A DNA stretch of 64,000 nucleotides from Mangrovimonas cancribranchiae (lineage in GTDB: Bacteria > Bacteroidota > Bacteroidia > Flavobacteriales > Flavobacteriaceae), in the NCBI RefSeq assembly GCF_037126245.1, contig NZ_CP136925.1:612001-676000 (forward strand). Direction: 5' to 3'. Under the pieces are notes generated by a model. It ran no database searches. It was not told where the DNA came from and was given only the letters and a program-made list of their open reading frames with translations. Numbering within the stretch: the stretch's first letter is position 1; each line of letters begins with the position of its first letter. Below, in pieces: positions 16,117 through 24,863 of the stretch. The position numbers and the translations under genes were made by a program.

Positions 16117-17928
16117 TTATTTTTCTTCTTTATCTGTTTTCTTGCTTTCTTCCGGATTTATTTTTTTTAAAACGTTTTTTGGAAGTTTTCTAGACGCTTT
16201 TAAAGGTTTGTTAAGGTTATTAGGGTTGTTTTGTTTTTTTTCTTCAGCTTCCTCAGCTTTTTTAATGCGTTTAAGCATAGAGGCATCAAAAAACTCTTCT
16301 TGAGGGACGTAAGGCTCTAGACCTTGAATAGTAGGAAGCTCTAACGGTGGGTCGTCGCTAAATAAATCTTCTACACTTTTAGGTCTTTCGTCTTCACGCC
16401 AAACAAATCCGCGAAGTTTTCTAGCGTTTTTAGGGAACTCAGATTCTGGATAAATTTTAGCATCTATTTGATTATATCTATAATAGCGTTCAACTTCAGC
16501 ATTTTTAAATTTAATCTTTATGCTTCCTGCTTTGGCTTTATCAATACCTATAAGCTCTTGTTTATCATTTCTAGAGAAGAAAATAGATTCAGCGTTTTTA
16601 ATTAAATCGACTTGTTTAAGTTTGTTCTCATCATTAAATAACCCAATAAGTTCTTTTCCTTTTATTTGATTATAATTATCTTCACTAACAGTGTCTTTGC
16701 TAATTAAAAAGGCGTCGTAAAACACAAAAAGGGAGTCGATTTTTTCGGTTTTTGGATTAGATTTTATGTGAATAGTATCACCTGTCATTTGGTTGCCTTC
16801 ATTCCATAAGATAGGTCTTCGTTTAGAAGCAAAGGCATCCTGCGAACTTAATCTAGATAAGTTGATAAGTTGTGTTAAGCCACTTTTGTGGTCTACATGA
16901 ATGGAGTCGGCTTTACCACTTAAATCGCTTTTGTATAGTTTAACATTTCTAAAAGCTCTTGTTATTCTACTTTCAGGTTTTCCTGTAACCATGAGTGTGT
17001 CGGCATGCATGTAAACCGAATCATTTTCTTGTACTGTAATGGCTAATGCTCTTTTGGTAATAAAAACGGAGTCTTTATTTTTATAAACTTCAGCATAATG
17101 CCCTTTTATAACACTATTATTTGTGGTGTCGGTAACCTTAATGTTATTTGTGGCAGAAGCAAAACTTCGCGTGTTATCAAAGTACATGCTGTCGCCTTCA
17201 AAAATACGGTTGTCGTAATCTATACGGGTTTTTTTAATACCGTAGCCTTGTTTTCTTTCGGTATCGTAAAAACCTCTTTCGCAATAGGTTTTACTATCTG
17301 AAGTTGTGATGGTTGAAGGCCCATATAAATAAGCGTGTCCTGTTTCGGAGTAAAAATCTAGTTGATTGGTATTAATATTATAGTCTGGATGAACTAAAAT
17401 CACATCTTGAACAAACTGGTATTTGCTATTATCCATATAATAACGCCCAATTTTACTGGTTATCGTACCCGAGGAATCACGCACAACTTTCCCGCCACTT
17501 TTATAATAAGATTCCTGTTTTACTCTATCAAAATATAAGGTGTCTGTGGTGAGTTTAGAATTTGGGTCGGTTAAAACAACATCGCCGCTAGCAAAAGCTA
17601 GTTTAGTTTGGCCACTATACTCCACATATTTGGCATTCATATTTATGGTGTCGCCTTGTTTCATTTTTACGTTGCCATAGGCTTCAATAAAGTTGTCGTC
17701 GCTATACAGTAAGGCTTGATCGCACCACATGTTTACACCTTCATGGATAACATGAATTTGTTGTTTGTCATCTCGTGTCATGACTTTTAGTCCTGGTGTT
17801 TCGTTGTCGTTAAACTCTAAAAAACCAGAATATTTTATTTGAATACGCTTTTGTTCTTGTGCATGACTAATTCCAGACACTAACAGTATAAGGAGTAGGC
17901 TAAAAAACAAGTGCTTGGTTATTTTCAT
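16117..17928 (-). CDS. OstA-like (LptA/LptD N-terminal domain) exported protein
   Basis: 603 residues with a signal peptide (KHLFFSLLLILLVSGISHAQ, cleavage after SHA or AQ). The body is a beta-jellyroll array of the OstA/LptA type: repeated segments such as NFIEAYGNVKMKQGDTINMN and YVEYSGQTKLAFASGDVVL that form an LPS-conducting groove. The C-terminus is Lys/Asn/Pro-rich and charged. It would act in the periplasm in LPS transport to the outer membrane, or organise another envelope lipid; this is inferred from the fold. It has its own -7 candidate after the purA terminator. Confidence 0.85.
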   Translation of the reverse strand: MKITKHLFFSLLLILLVSGISHAQEQKRIQIKYSGFLEFNDNETPGLKVMTRDDKQQIHVIHEGVNMWCDQALLYSDDNFIEAYGNVKMKQGDTINMNAKYVEYSGQTKLAFASGDVVLTDPNSKLTTDTLYFDRVKQESYYKSGGKVVRDSSGTITSKIGRYYMDNSKYQFVQDVILVHPDYNINTNQLDFYSETGHAYLYGPSTITTSDSKTYCERGFYDTERKQGYGIKKTRIDYDNRIFEGDSMYFDNTRSFASATNNIKVTDTTNNSVIKGHYAEVYKNKDSVFITKRALAITVQENDSVYMHADTLMVTGKPESRITRAFRNVKLYKSDLSGKADSIHVDHKSGLTQLINLSRLSSQDAFASKRRPILWNEGNQMTGDTIHIKSNPKTEKIDSLFVFYDAFLISKDTVSEDNYNQIKGKELIGLFNDENKLKQVDLIKNAESIFFSRNDKQELIGIDKAKAGSIKIKFKNAEVERYYRYNQIDAKIYPESEFPKNARKLRGFVWREDERPKSVEDLFSDDPPLELPTIQGLEPYVPQEEFFDASMLKRIKKAEEAEEKKQNNPNNLNKPLKASRKLPKNVLKKINPEESKKTDKEEK

Positions 17929-17944
17929 TACCTTGAATTTGGTT

Positions 17945-17952
17945 CAAAAATA
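17945..17952 (-). promoter_or_regulatory. Candidate promoter -7 element for the OstA-like gene (TATTTTTG)
   Basis: Minus-strand TATTTTTG matches TAnnTTTG, 16 nt before the ATG and downstream of the purA terminator, so this gene likely starts a new transcript. Confidence 0.45.
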
Positions 17953-18004
17953 AGGATTTAAACGTTTGGAGTTTCGTTGTTATGATTTTTTTAATATAAA
18001 TAAA

Positions 18005-18034
18005 AAAAGCTCCACTAGAATTAGTGGAGCTTTT
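18005..18034 (-). terminator. Rho-independent terminator of purA
   Basis: A 13-bp perfect stem (AAAAGCTCCACTA with TAGTGGAGCTTTT) around a 4-nt loop, followed on the minus strand by a run of T. It lies 22 nt after the purA stop. Confidence 0.85.
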
Positions 18035-18056
18035 GTGTAAATGATTATTCTTTGTT

Positions 18057-19328
18057 TTACCTAAAAATAGTTTGTTTTCTGTCTGGGCCAACAGATACAA
18101 TTTTAATAGGGATTTCAAGTTCTTTTTCAAGAAAATCGATATAGTCGTTAAGGGCTTTTGGTAATTGTGAAGCTTCACTCATACTTGTTAAATCGGCTTT
18201 CCAACCTGCCATTTCAGAATAAATAGGCGATACATTCTCTTCTTCAATATTGTAAGGTAAATGTGTAATGGTTTCACCTTTGTAATTGTAAGCTGTACAC
18301 ACTTTTAATGTTTCGAACCCTGATAATACATCGGCTTTCATCATCATTAACTGTGTAACGCCATTTACTTGGCAAGCATATTTTAAGGCGACTAAATCTA
18401 ACCAGCCACAACGTCTAGGGCGTCCTGTGGTAGCGCCAAATTCGTTACCAACTTTTGCCATGGTAGCACCGTCTTCATCGAATAATTCGGTAGGGAAAGG
18501 TCCCGAGCCTACACGTGTGGTATAAGCTTTAAAAATACCAAAAACATCGCCGATTTTATTAGGAGCAATACCTAAACCAGTACAAGCGCCAGCAGCTGTT
18601 GTGTTTGATGAGGTTACAAATGGATAGGTTCCAAAGTCGATATCTAGTAGAGATCCTTGAGCTCCTTCTGCAAGGATACTTTTTTCTGCTTTTTGTGCTT
18701 GAAAAACATATTCTTCGGAGTCAATAAACTGCAACGTTTTTAGTTGTTCTACACCTTCAAAAAACTCTGCTTCAAGCTCGTCTAAATCGTATTGAATGTC
18801 TACGTTGTAGAAATCTATCATGGCTTCGTGCTTATTGGCTAAAGCGCGGTATTTTTCTTTCCAGTCACTTATTTCTAAGTCGCCAACACGAATACCGTTT
18901 CTACCGGTTTTATCCATGTAAGTTGGGCCAATTCCTTTAAGGGTAGAGCCAATTTTAGCTTTTCCTTTAGAGGTTTCGCTAGCCGCATCTAAAAGTCTAT
19001 GCGTTGGTAGAATAACGTGTGCTTTTCTAGAGATAAGTAGGTTTTTTTTGTAGTCTACACCTTGCTCACTTAACTTGTCTAACTCTTTTTTAAAGATAAC
19101 AGGATCTATTACAACACCGTTTCCAACTAAATTAATAGCATCTTCATGAAAAATCCCTGATGGGATGGTATGAAGTACATGCTTCTTTCCATTAAAAACT
19201 AATGTGTGTCCTGCATTTGGGCCGCCTTGAAAACGGGCAATAATATTGTATTTGGAGGTAAGAACATCGACAATTTTACCTTTGCCTTCGTCTCCCCATT
19301 GTAATCCAAGTAGTAAATCTACCGCCAT
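18057..19328 (-). CDS. purA: Adenylosuccinate synthetase
   Basis: 423 residues, full length. GLQWGDEGKGKIVD (about 7-20) is the GTP/IMP-binding P-loop with catalytic Asp; GPNAGHT carries the catalytic His region; TTGRPRRCGWLDLVAL is the conserved C-terminal substrate block. It condenses IMP with aspartate using GTP, the first committed step to AMP. It follows the Fur-family gene by 12 bp, which suggests co-transcription with the regulator. A strong terminator follows. Confidence 0.97.
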   Translation of the reverse strand: MAVDLLLGLQWGDEGKGKIVDVLTSKYNIIARFQGGPNAGHTLVFNGKKHVLHTIPSGIFHEDAINLVGNGVVIDPVIFKKELDKLSEQGVDYKKNLLISRKAHVILPTHRLLDAASETSKGKAKIGSTLKGIGPTYMDKTGRNGIRVGDLEISDWKEKYRALANKHEAMIDFYNVDIQYDLDELEAEFFEGVEQLKTLQFIDSEEYVFQAQKAEKSILAEGAQGSLLDIDFGTYPFVTSSNTTAAGACTGLGIAPNKIGDVFGIFKAYTTRVGSGPFPTELFDEDGATMAKVGNEFGATTGRPRRCGWLDLVALKYACQVNGVTQLMMMKADVLSGFETLKVCTAYNYKGETITHLPYNIEEENVSPIYSEMAGWKADLTSMSEASQLPKALNDYIDFLEKELEIPIKIVSVGPDRKQTIFR

Positions 19329-19340
19329 TATAGTATAAAG

Positions 19341-19793
19341 TTATGTTGTTTTTTTTCGGTTTCCGTAAAAGTAGAGTGAGTGATTTTTTATTTCGATATC
19401 GAAAACTTCTTCTATAGTTTTTTTAATAGATTGAATGCGTGGATCGCAAAATTCAATCACTTCGCCTGTATCGGTTAAAATAACATGATCGTGTTGTTTG
19501 TCGAAATAGGATTTTTCGTAATGCGCTTGGTTTTGACCAAATTGGTGTTTACGTACCAAGCCACATTCTAAAAGAAGTTCAATAGTGTTGTAAAGTGTCG
19601 CGCGACTAACACGATATTTTTTATTTTTCATTGTAATGTACAACGATTCTATATCGAAGTGTTCTTCGCTATCATAAATTTCTTGAAGAATAGCATAGCG
19701 CTCTGGTGTTTTACGATGCCCGTTCTCTTCTAGATAGGCTGTAAACACATTCTTTACAATTTCTTGGTTTTTTGTATCGGTTTTTACACTCAT
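19341..19793 (-). CDS. Fur-family transcriptional regulator
   Basis: 150 residues. The winged-helix part has [22 protein letters not shown] and [18 protein letters not shown], the Fur recognition helix. The dimer domain has [22 protein letters not shown]. Most Fur/PerR/Zur proteins have a CxxC pair where this one reads ILTDTG, so the usual four-Cys structural zinc site is not present; only the Cys in FCDPR remains there, plus CGL in the DNA-binding part. Metal (Fe, Mn, Zn) or peroxide sensing cannot be assigned. It sits between relA/spoT and purA. Confidence 0.9.
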   Translation of the reverse strand: MSVKTDTKNQEIVKNVFTAYLEENGHRKTPERYAILQEIYDSEEHFDIESLYITMKNKKYRVSRATLYNTIELLLECGLVRKHQFGQNQAHYEKSYFDKQHDHVILTDTGEVIEFCDPRIQSIKKTIEEVFDIEIKNHSLYFYGNRKKTT

Positions 19794-19803
19794 AATATGC
19801 TTG

Positions 19804-19811
19804 CAAAGTTA
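19804..19811 (-). promoter_or_regulatory. Candidate promoter -7 element for the fur-family gene (TAACTTTG)
   Basis: Minus-strand TAACTTTG matches TAnnTTTG, 10 nt before the ATG, in the 27-bp gap after relA/spoT. It would allow fur-purA transcription separate from relA/spoT. Confidence 0.4.
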
Positions 19812-19820
19812 CACTTATTT

Positions 19821-22034
19821 TTAAACTCTTGATACTTTATCGATACCATTAATTTTTTTCAGATTATCGATAACTTTATTGAGCATAGCACTATTCTTAA
19901 CTACAACATTTATTTTCCCAGAGAAAATACCATCTTCACTTTCAAAGCTAATACTTTTCATGTTTACGTGCATGTTGGACGAAATAACTTCGGTAATTTT
20001 GTTAACTAAGCCCATATTGTCTATTCCAGAAAGTTTAATTTGTGTAGCAAACTCTTGTTGCGATGAGTCTACCCATTTAGCTGTCATAATTCGATAAGCG
20101 TAGTTGGATTGAAGACTTAATGCGTTTGGACAGTTTTTTTTATGCACTTTTAAGCCGTCGTTTATTGTTAAAAAGCCAAAAACGGGATCGCCAGGAATAG
20201 GGTTGCAGCAAGATGCTAGTTTGTAGTCTAGTTTTTGTTCGTCTTTGCCAAAAACTAATTGGTCGTATTTTGTTGTAATTTCATCTTTTTCTATGTCATC
20301 TTTTGAGACGCTAGGCTTACGAACAATTTTATTTTTTATATAGCTAACAAGTGCATTACTTCGAGAGGAAGCATATTCCTTAAGTTTACTATTGTCTATT
20401 TTACCTATGCCAACACGGTAAAATAAATCTAAGCTTGTTTTAAGTTTAAAGTGGTTAACAAGTTCGTTAACGGTTTTTTCGTTAAGCGTTATTTTAAGTT
20501 GTTTTAATTTACGTCTTAAAATTTCTTTGCCTTCTTCGGCGATTTCTTTTTTCTCTGCTTTTAAAAGTGATTTTATTTTGCTTCTAGCTCTTCCTGTAGT
20601 CGCATAATCTAACCAGTTGGTGTTAGGTTTTATCGATTCTGAAGTTAAAATTTCTACGCGGTCGCCACTTTTTAGAGTATGACTTAGCGGTACTAATTTA
20701 CCATTTACTTTTGCACCACGAGTTTTCATACCGACTTCTGTGTGTATGCTAAAGGCAAAGTCTAAAGGTGTAGCGCCTTTGGGTAACGATTTTAAGTCGC
20801 CTTTTGGTGTGAAAACAAATATTTCTTTTGAATATAGGTTGAGTTTAAATTGCTCTACAAAATCTACAGCATTGGTTTCGGGATTTTCTAAGGCATCTTG
20901 AAGTCTAGAAATCCACATGTCTAAGTTATCGTCGTTATCGCTACCTTCTTTATACTTGTAGTGAGCTGCATAGCCTTTTTCGGCAATTTCGTTCATGCGT
21001 TCGCTACGAATTTGCACTTCTACCCAACGACTCTTAGGGCCAACTACTGTAATGTGAAGCGCTTCGTAACCAGTAGATTTTGGTGAGGAAATCCAGTCTC
21101 TTAGGCGCGTAGGGTTGGGTCTAAAGTGGTCTGTTACAATAGAATAAATTTTCCAAGCTAGGAATTTTTCATTTTTTACATCGCTTTTGTAAATAATTCT
21201 TACGGCAAATTTATCATAAACCTCATCGAAGCTTACACCTTGATTTAACATTTTTCGCCTGATGGAAAAGATGGATTTGGGTCTTCCTTTTATTTCGTAG
21301 TTAAGGTTTTCTTTGTCTAAAGCCTCTTTAATAGCGTTACTAAATGTTTCAATGTAGGCATCTTGTTCTTCCTTACTTTCTTTCATTTTGGTAAGGATGT
21401 CGTTGTAAACCTCGGGTTCGGTATATTTTAAGCCTAAATCTTCAAGTTCGGTTTTTATGTTGTATAGTCCAATCCTATGAGCTAGAGGTGCGTAAATATA
21501 TAGGGTTTCGGAGGCTATTTTTACTTGCTTGTCTGCGCGCATGGAGTCCATGGTTTGCATGTTATGCAAGCGGTCGGCTATTTTTATAATGATTACTCTT
21601 ACATCGTCATTTAATGTTAGGAGCATTTTCCTAAAGTTTTCGGCTTGTAGAGAGATGTCTCCCGATTTTTTTAAGGAAGAGATTTTTGTTAATCCATCTA
21701 CTATACGCGCAACTGTTTCACCAAAAAGACGTTCAATATCAGCGAGTGAGTAGTCTTCGTTATCTTCAACAACATCATGTAATAAGGCTGCAGCTATTGA
21801 TGTGGCGTCTAAACCGATTTCTTGGGCGACAATTTTAGCCACTGCTATAGGATGAAAAATATAGGCTTCTCCAGATTTACGACGTTGTTCTTTATGAGCA
21901 TCTAAAGCGACATCAAACGCTTTTCTAATGAATTTTTTATCGTCATCTGATAAGGTGCGGTAGCTTACTTTAAGGAGTTCGCGGTAAGCTTTGGCAATGG
22001 CTGCATTTTCTTTTTCTATATCCAATTCTGTCAT
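19821..22034 (-). CDS. Bifunctional RelA/SpoT-type (p)ppGpp synthetase/hydrolase
   Basis: 737 residues with the full RSH layout. The N-terminal HD hydrolase domain shows HPIAVAKIVAQE and ALLHDVVEDN plus KIADRLHNM. The synthetase domain has GRPKSIFSIRRKM, the FAVRIIY strand and PKSTGYEALHITV. A TGS domain follows (IFVFTPKGDLKSLPKGATPLDFAF), then a helical/zinc-finger-like region (ASCCNPIPGDPVFGF) and a C-terminal ACT domain. Intact HD residues suggest it can also degrade (p)ppGpp. It controls the stringent response. It is upstream of the fur-family gene and purA on the same strand. Confidence 0.95.
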   Translation of the reverse strand: MTELDIEKENAAIAKAYRELLKVSYRTLSDDDKKFIRKAFDVALDAHKEQRRKSGEAYIFHPIAVAKIVAQEIGLDATSIAAALLHDVVEDNEDYSLADIERLFGETVARIVDGLTKISSLKKSGDISLQAENFRKMLLTLNDDVRVIIIKIADRLHNMQTMDSMRADKQVKIASETLYIYAPLAHRIGLYNIKTELEDLGLKYTEPEVYNDILTKMKESKEEQDAYIETFSNAIKEALDKENLNYEIKGRPKSIFSIRRKMLNQGVSFDEVYDKFAVRIIYKSDVKNEKFLAWKIYSIVTDHFRPNPTRLRDWISSPKSTGYEALHITVVGPKSRWVEVQIRSERMNEIAEKGYAAHYKYKEGSDNDDNLDMWISRLQDALENPETNAVDFVEQFKLNLYSKEIFVFTPKGDLKSLPKGATPLDFAFSIHTEVGMKTRGAKVNGKLVPLSHTLKSGDRVEILTSESIKPNTNWLDYATTGRARSKIKSLLKAEKKEIAEEGKEILRRKLKQLKITLNEKTVNELVNHFKLKTSLDLFYRVGIGKIDNSKLKEYASSRSNALVSYIKNKIVRKPSVSKDDIEKDEITTKYDQLVFGKDEQKLDYKLASCCNPIPGDPVFGFLTINDGLKVHKKNCPNALSLQSNYAYRIMTAKWVDSSQQEFATQIKLSGIDNMGLVNKITEVISSNMHVNMKSISFESEDGIFSGKINVVVKNSAMLNKVIDNLKKINGIDKVSRV

Positions 22035-22082
22035 ACAACTAAAATAGTATAAAGTAATTTAATGGACAATAGTGTTGCAAAC

Positions 22083-22115
22083 AAAAATAACCAGCCTTTT
22101 TCGGACTGGTTATTT
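22083..22115 (-). terminator. Rho-independent terminator of the blaI-blaR1-like unit
   Basis: A 10-bp stem AAATAACCAG / CTGGTTATTT with two further inner C-G pairs, followed on the minus strand by TTTTTG. It lies just after the stop of the 74-codon reading frame at 22137, so the transcript is expected to run through that frame. Confidence 0.75.
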
Positions 22116-22136
22116 GATGGTTTTGGTGGTCTAGTT

Positions 22137-22361
22137 TTATTTTGTGGTAATTATAATAACGCCGTTTTTTCCCTTTTCACCATAGCTTTTAGTAGCTTTT
22201 TCTCCTTTAAGAACTGTCATGGATAGAATTTTTTTAGGTGCTATTTTTTCTACTTCTTCTGGAGTAGCTTCTTTGTTGTCTATAATGTAAAGTGGTTTTT
22301 TAGTGTCTCCAATTATTTGAATGTTTTTGTTAGGAGAATCACTTTCGAAGGCCCAAATCAT
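22137..22361 (-). CDS. Displaced C-terminal TonB-plug-like domain of the BlaR1-like protein (or separate 74-aa ORF)
   Basis: 74 residues ending in GEKGKNGVIIITTK, with KKPLYIIDNKEATPEEVEKI before it. This is the small TonB-receptor plug-like domain that usually forms the very C-terminus of flavobacterial M56/BlaR1-like proteins. Here it is in the +1 frame relative to the upstream gene, which stops at 22381. In that frame the coding sense continues upstream of the ATG (QTKDSEEDE) until a TAA at 22403-22401. So a single +1 shift within about 20 nt of A-rich sequence would fuse the two. It may be a real split, a frameshift mutation or a sequence error. Confidence 0.55.
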   Translation of the reverse strand: MIWAFESDSPNKNIQIIGDTKKPLYIIDNKEATPEEVEKIAPKKILSMTVLKGEKATKSYGEKGKNGVIIITTK

Positions 22362-22380
22362 TTCATCTTCTTCACTATCC

Positions 22381-24333
22381 TTAGTTTGATTTGTCTTCTT
22401 TTATAATGATGATTTCTTTTTCTTCATCTGTATTTGGAGAGTCTTCTTCGATAATTTCTATGATTTCAACTTCCTGTTCATCATCATTTTTGTCATTGCT
22501 TTTTAATTCAATAATTTTCTTCTCTTTGTTGGTGAATATAATGTCGTCGGCTTTTTTTACAATGATTTTCTTTTTAATGTTTTTGTCATCATCGGTTTTA
22601 ACAATGAAGACTTTTTTATCATCGTCTTTGGTATTGAATTTTATATTATTGCCGTTTTTGTTTACAACAATTTTCTCTACTAAATTGGCATTTCCAATAG
22701 AAATGTTATCCCCATTGGTGTTGTATTTAATTTGAATGGGTTGTATTGGCGTGTTATTACTTATGCTGTAATTGGCATTGGCGTTATCTGATTTTATATC
22801 AATTTTTATAGCGATAATTTCACCTTTAGAATTTCTTTTAATGCCTTTAAATTTTGCTTTAAGACCGTTTTTTTCAAGTGTTGCTTTTAAGGTGTTAAAA
22901 TCTGCCTCGGTAAAATCTTTGGTAATTATATGAGCTTCAATGTCTGTTGTAGTTTTGCCATTAAATACAATGGCACCTTCTTTTCCTATTTCACCGTATT
23001 TAGCTATGCTTTCTTTTTTACTTAACTGTGTGATTGAGCCTTTTGTTTTTAAGGAGGTGTTGTTTAAGTTTTCCTTTTTATAGGTTTTTCCATTAATCTC
23101 GTAAATAGGGTTTTTTCCATGAGATTCAGGTTTTTTGTTTTCTTTAAATTCTGATGTTGTTCCGTTACCAATAGCTATCGTGCTTTCATTGGGTTTTTCT
23201 GTGGTAACAATAACATTGGTCTTACTTGCGTTTAACGCTACCGAAAATGTTGCAATAGCATTTTTTGGACTTTTTTTACTTATAGTAATGTTTTTTGTAA
23301 AGGTGCTTTCGTCTTTACGTTTTGTCTGTAGTGATATGCGTTCAATAAGGTTGTTTTGGTTTCTTGCAATGTCTGAAAACTTTATGCTTATATTTTTTGA
23401 ACTTAGTTGTTCTTCTATATTATTTAGCTCGCTATTTGTTGTGGCTGAACTAATGACGTGCGATTTTAAATTAGCGTCTTTTTTTATGTAAACTTTTTTA
23501 GTGTTAAAGCTCATTAAAAAGAGAGCTAACGCTGGAAGTATTAAGGTGTATTTCCAAGCTTTTAATTTACTTGACTTTGATTTGTGTAACATAACGATTC
23601 GTTTTTTGATTAATGAATTATAAAAATTATTGGTCATGACCAATTGATGATTGTTTGTTGTGCTTGTTTTTACCAAAAGCATTTGATAGCTTTTTTCGCA
23701 ATTAGAACTGTCTTGCGCTTTTTTATCGGCAATAAACTCTAGGTTTTGCTTAATTTCTTTCTTGTATAGCCAGATAAATGGATTCCACCATAAAAGCACC
23801 GTTGCTATTTGAGCTATTATAACATCTATAGAATGTAATTGTTTAGCATGTACTTTTTCGTGGTTAATTATATGTTTAAGCTCGGTTTTGTTAAACTGTG
23901 TAGGGTTGTAGGCAATCCATCTAAAAAATGAAAAAGGAGGGATGTTTGCAGAAGTTGTAATATAAGTGTAGTTGCCCTTTATGTTTTTATCTGTTTTTGT
24001 TAAAACAGTAAACAGTGCCTTGAATTCCAATATGAGTTTTATGCCTAATGTGGCCAAACCAGTAAAGTATACCCAAGTTAAAATGTTAATAAGTGAAATG
24101 CCTTTCTCTGCTGTTTGTGGTGTAGCTGTATTTGTGATTAAAAAATTGGATGTGTCAATGGGTGTATATTCAATATAAATAGGAATAGATATAAAAGGAG
24201 TAATCACTGCGAATATTAATCCTGTTAATAAGAACCAACGATTGCTTTCAAAAAAAGTCTCTTGCTGAAGGAATATTTTATAGCACAAATAAAATAAGAC
24301 GATTATGGCTGATGATTTTAATAAATATTCCAT
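22381..24333 (-). CDS. M56 family metallopeptidase (BlaR1/MecR1-like sensor), C-terminus apparently frameshifted
   Basis: 650 residues. The N-terminal part has four hydrophobic segments (about 5-23, 34-54, 80-105 and 260-280) and the zinc-protease motif NHEKVHAKQ (HExxH at 158-162). A periplasmic part follows with one plug-like domain (GKNPIYEINGKTYKKENL, then YGEIGKEGAIVFNG) and a long Lys/Asp/Ile-rich tail. BlaR1-like proteins sense an envelope signal and cleave the BlaI repressor; the cue here is unknown. It follows the blaI-type gene by 2 bp. The usual final plug domain is in another frame at 22137-22361. Confidence 0.85.
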   Translation of the reverse strand: MEYLLKSSAIIVLFYLCYKIFLQQETFFESNRWFLLTGLIFAVITPFISIPIYIEYTPIDTSNFLITNTATPQTAEKGISLINILTWVYFTGLATLGIKLILEFKALFTVLTKTDKNIKGNYTYITTSANIPPFSFFRWIAYNPTQFNKTELKHIINHEKVHAKQLHSIDVIIAQIATVLLWWNPFIWLYKKEIKQNLEFIADKKAQDSSNCEKSYQMLLVKTSTTNNHQLVMTNNFYNSLIKKRIVMLHKSKSSKLKAWKYTLILPALALFLMSFNTKKVYIKKDANLKSHVISSATTNSELNNIEEQLSSKNISIKFSDIARNQNNLIERISLQTKRKDESTFTKNITISKKSPKNAIATFSVALNASKTNVIVTTEKPNESTIAIGNGTTSEFKENKKPESHGKNPIYEINGKTYKKENLNNTSLKTKGSITQLSKKESIAKYGEIGKEGAIVFNGKTTTDIEAHIITKDFTEADFNTLKATLEKNGLKAKFKGIKRNSKGEIIAIKIDIKSDNANANYSISNNTPIQPIQIKYNTNGDNISIGNANLVEKIVVNKNGNNIKFNTKDDDKKVFIVKTDDDKNIKKKIIVKKADDIIFTNKEKKIIELKSNDKNDDEQEVEIIEIIEEDSPNTDEEKEIIIIKEDKSN

Positions 24334-24335
24334 GG

Positions 24336-24695
24336 TTATTTTTTGTTTTCAATTAGCTCTATAATTTCTTTAAGCTCTTCAATGCTTATTTTCTCTTCTT
24401 TAGCAAAAAAAGAAACAACATTTTTATACGAGTTGTTAAAGTAGTTCGCAATAGCAGTATTCATAAACCTTTTTTTGTAGGCTTCTTTAGTAATAATAGG
24501 GTAGTATTGGTGAGTTTTTCCATAAGCATGGTAGGATACATAACCTTTATCTTCTAGGTTTCTAATAATAGTAGATAGCGTGTTGTAATGTGGTTTGTCT
24601 TCTTGTATTTCTGCGAGTACATCTTTAACAAAAGCTTTTTCAAGCTTCCATAAAATATGCATAATTTCTTCTTCCTTGTTTGTTAACTTTTGCAT
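24336..24695 (-). CDS. BlaI/MecI/CopY family transcriptional repressor
   Basis: 119 residues. The winged helix is typical: LTNKEEEIMHILWKLEKAFV, then YNTLSTIIRNLEDKGYVSYH as recognition helix and wing, followed by a dimerisation helix region rich in Lys/Glu. These repressors are inactivated by cleavage through a partner M56 protease, encoded 2 bp downstream. Its own promoter contains overlapping dyads matching an autoregulated operator. Regulated genes beyond its own operon cannot be named. Confidence 0.92.
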   Translation of the reverse strand: MQKLTNKEEEIMHILWKLEKAFVKDVLAEIQEDKPHYNTLSTIIRNLEDKGYVSYHAYGKTHQYYPIITKEAYKKRFMNTAIANYFNNSYKNVVSFFAKEEKISIEELKEIIELIENKK

Positions 24696-24718
24696 AATTG
24701 AACTTTATTGTGCTTACA

Positions 24719-24763
24719 CAAACCTATAACTATTTTTGTAGTTATACAACTATGAATATAGTT
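24719..24763 (-). promoter_or_regulatory. blaI-type promoter with three overlapping operator dyads
   Basis: Minus-strand TTG (24749-24747), a 20-nt spacer and TAGGTTTG (24726-24719) form a full Bacteroidota promoter. Overlapping it are three perfect dyads: ATAACTA-N6-TAGTTAT (24726-24745), TAGTT-N4-AACTA as TAGTTATACAACTA (24739-24752), and AACTAT-N4-ATAGTT (24748-24763). The arms share the AACTA/TAGTT core, so a BlaI dimer array covering the promoter is the simple reading. Confidence 0.65.
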
Positions 24764-24863
24764 TTTTAACGAAATTTTTAGTTTTTGTATTAAAACAAAA
24801 CTTAATACTATCTTCGCGTTTTTAATTAAACGTAGAACTAATTAACGTTTTTAAGTGTAATTT

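Noticed and set aside
17900-18178. Minus-strand 92-codon frame across the purA 3' end and terminator
   Set aside because: It is out of frame with purA, spans its terminator and ends inside the OstA-like gene; low complexity, no family.
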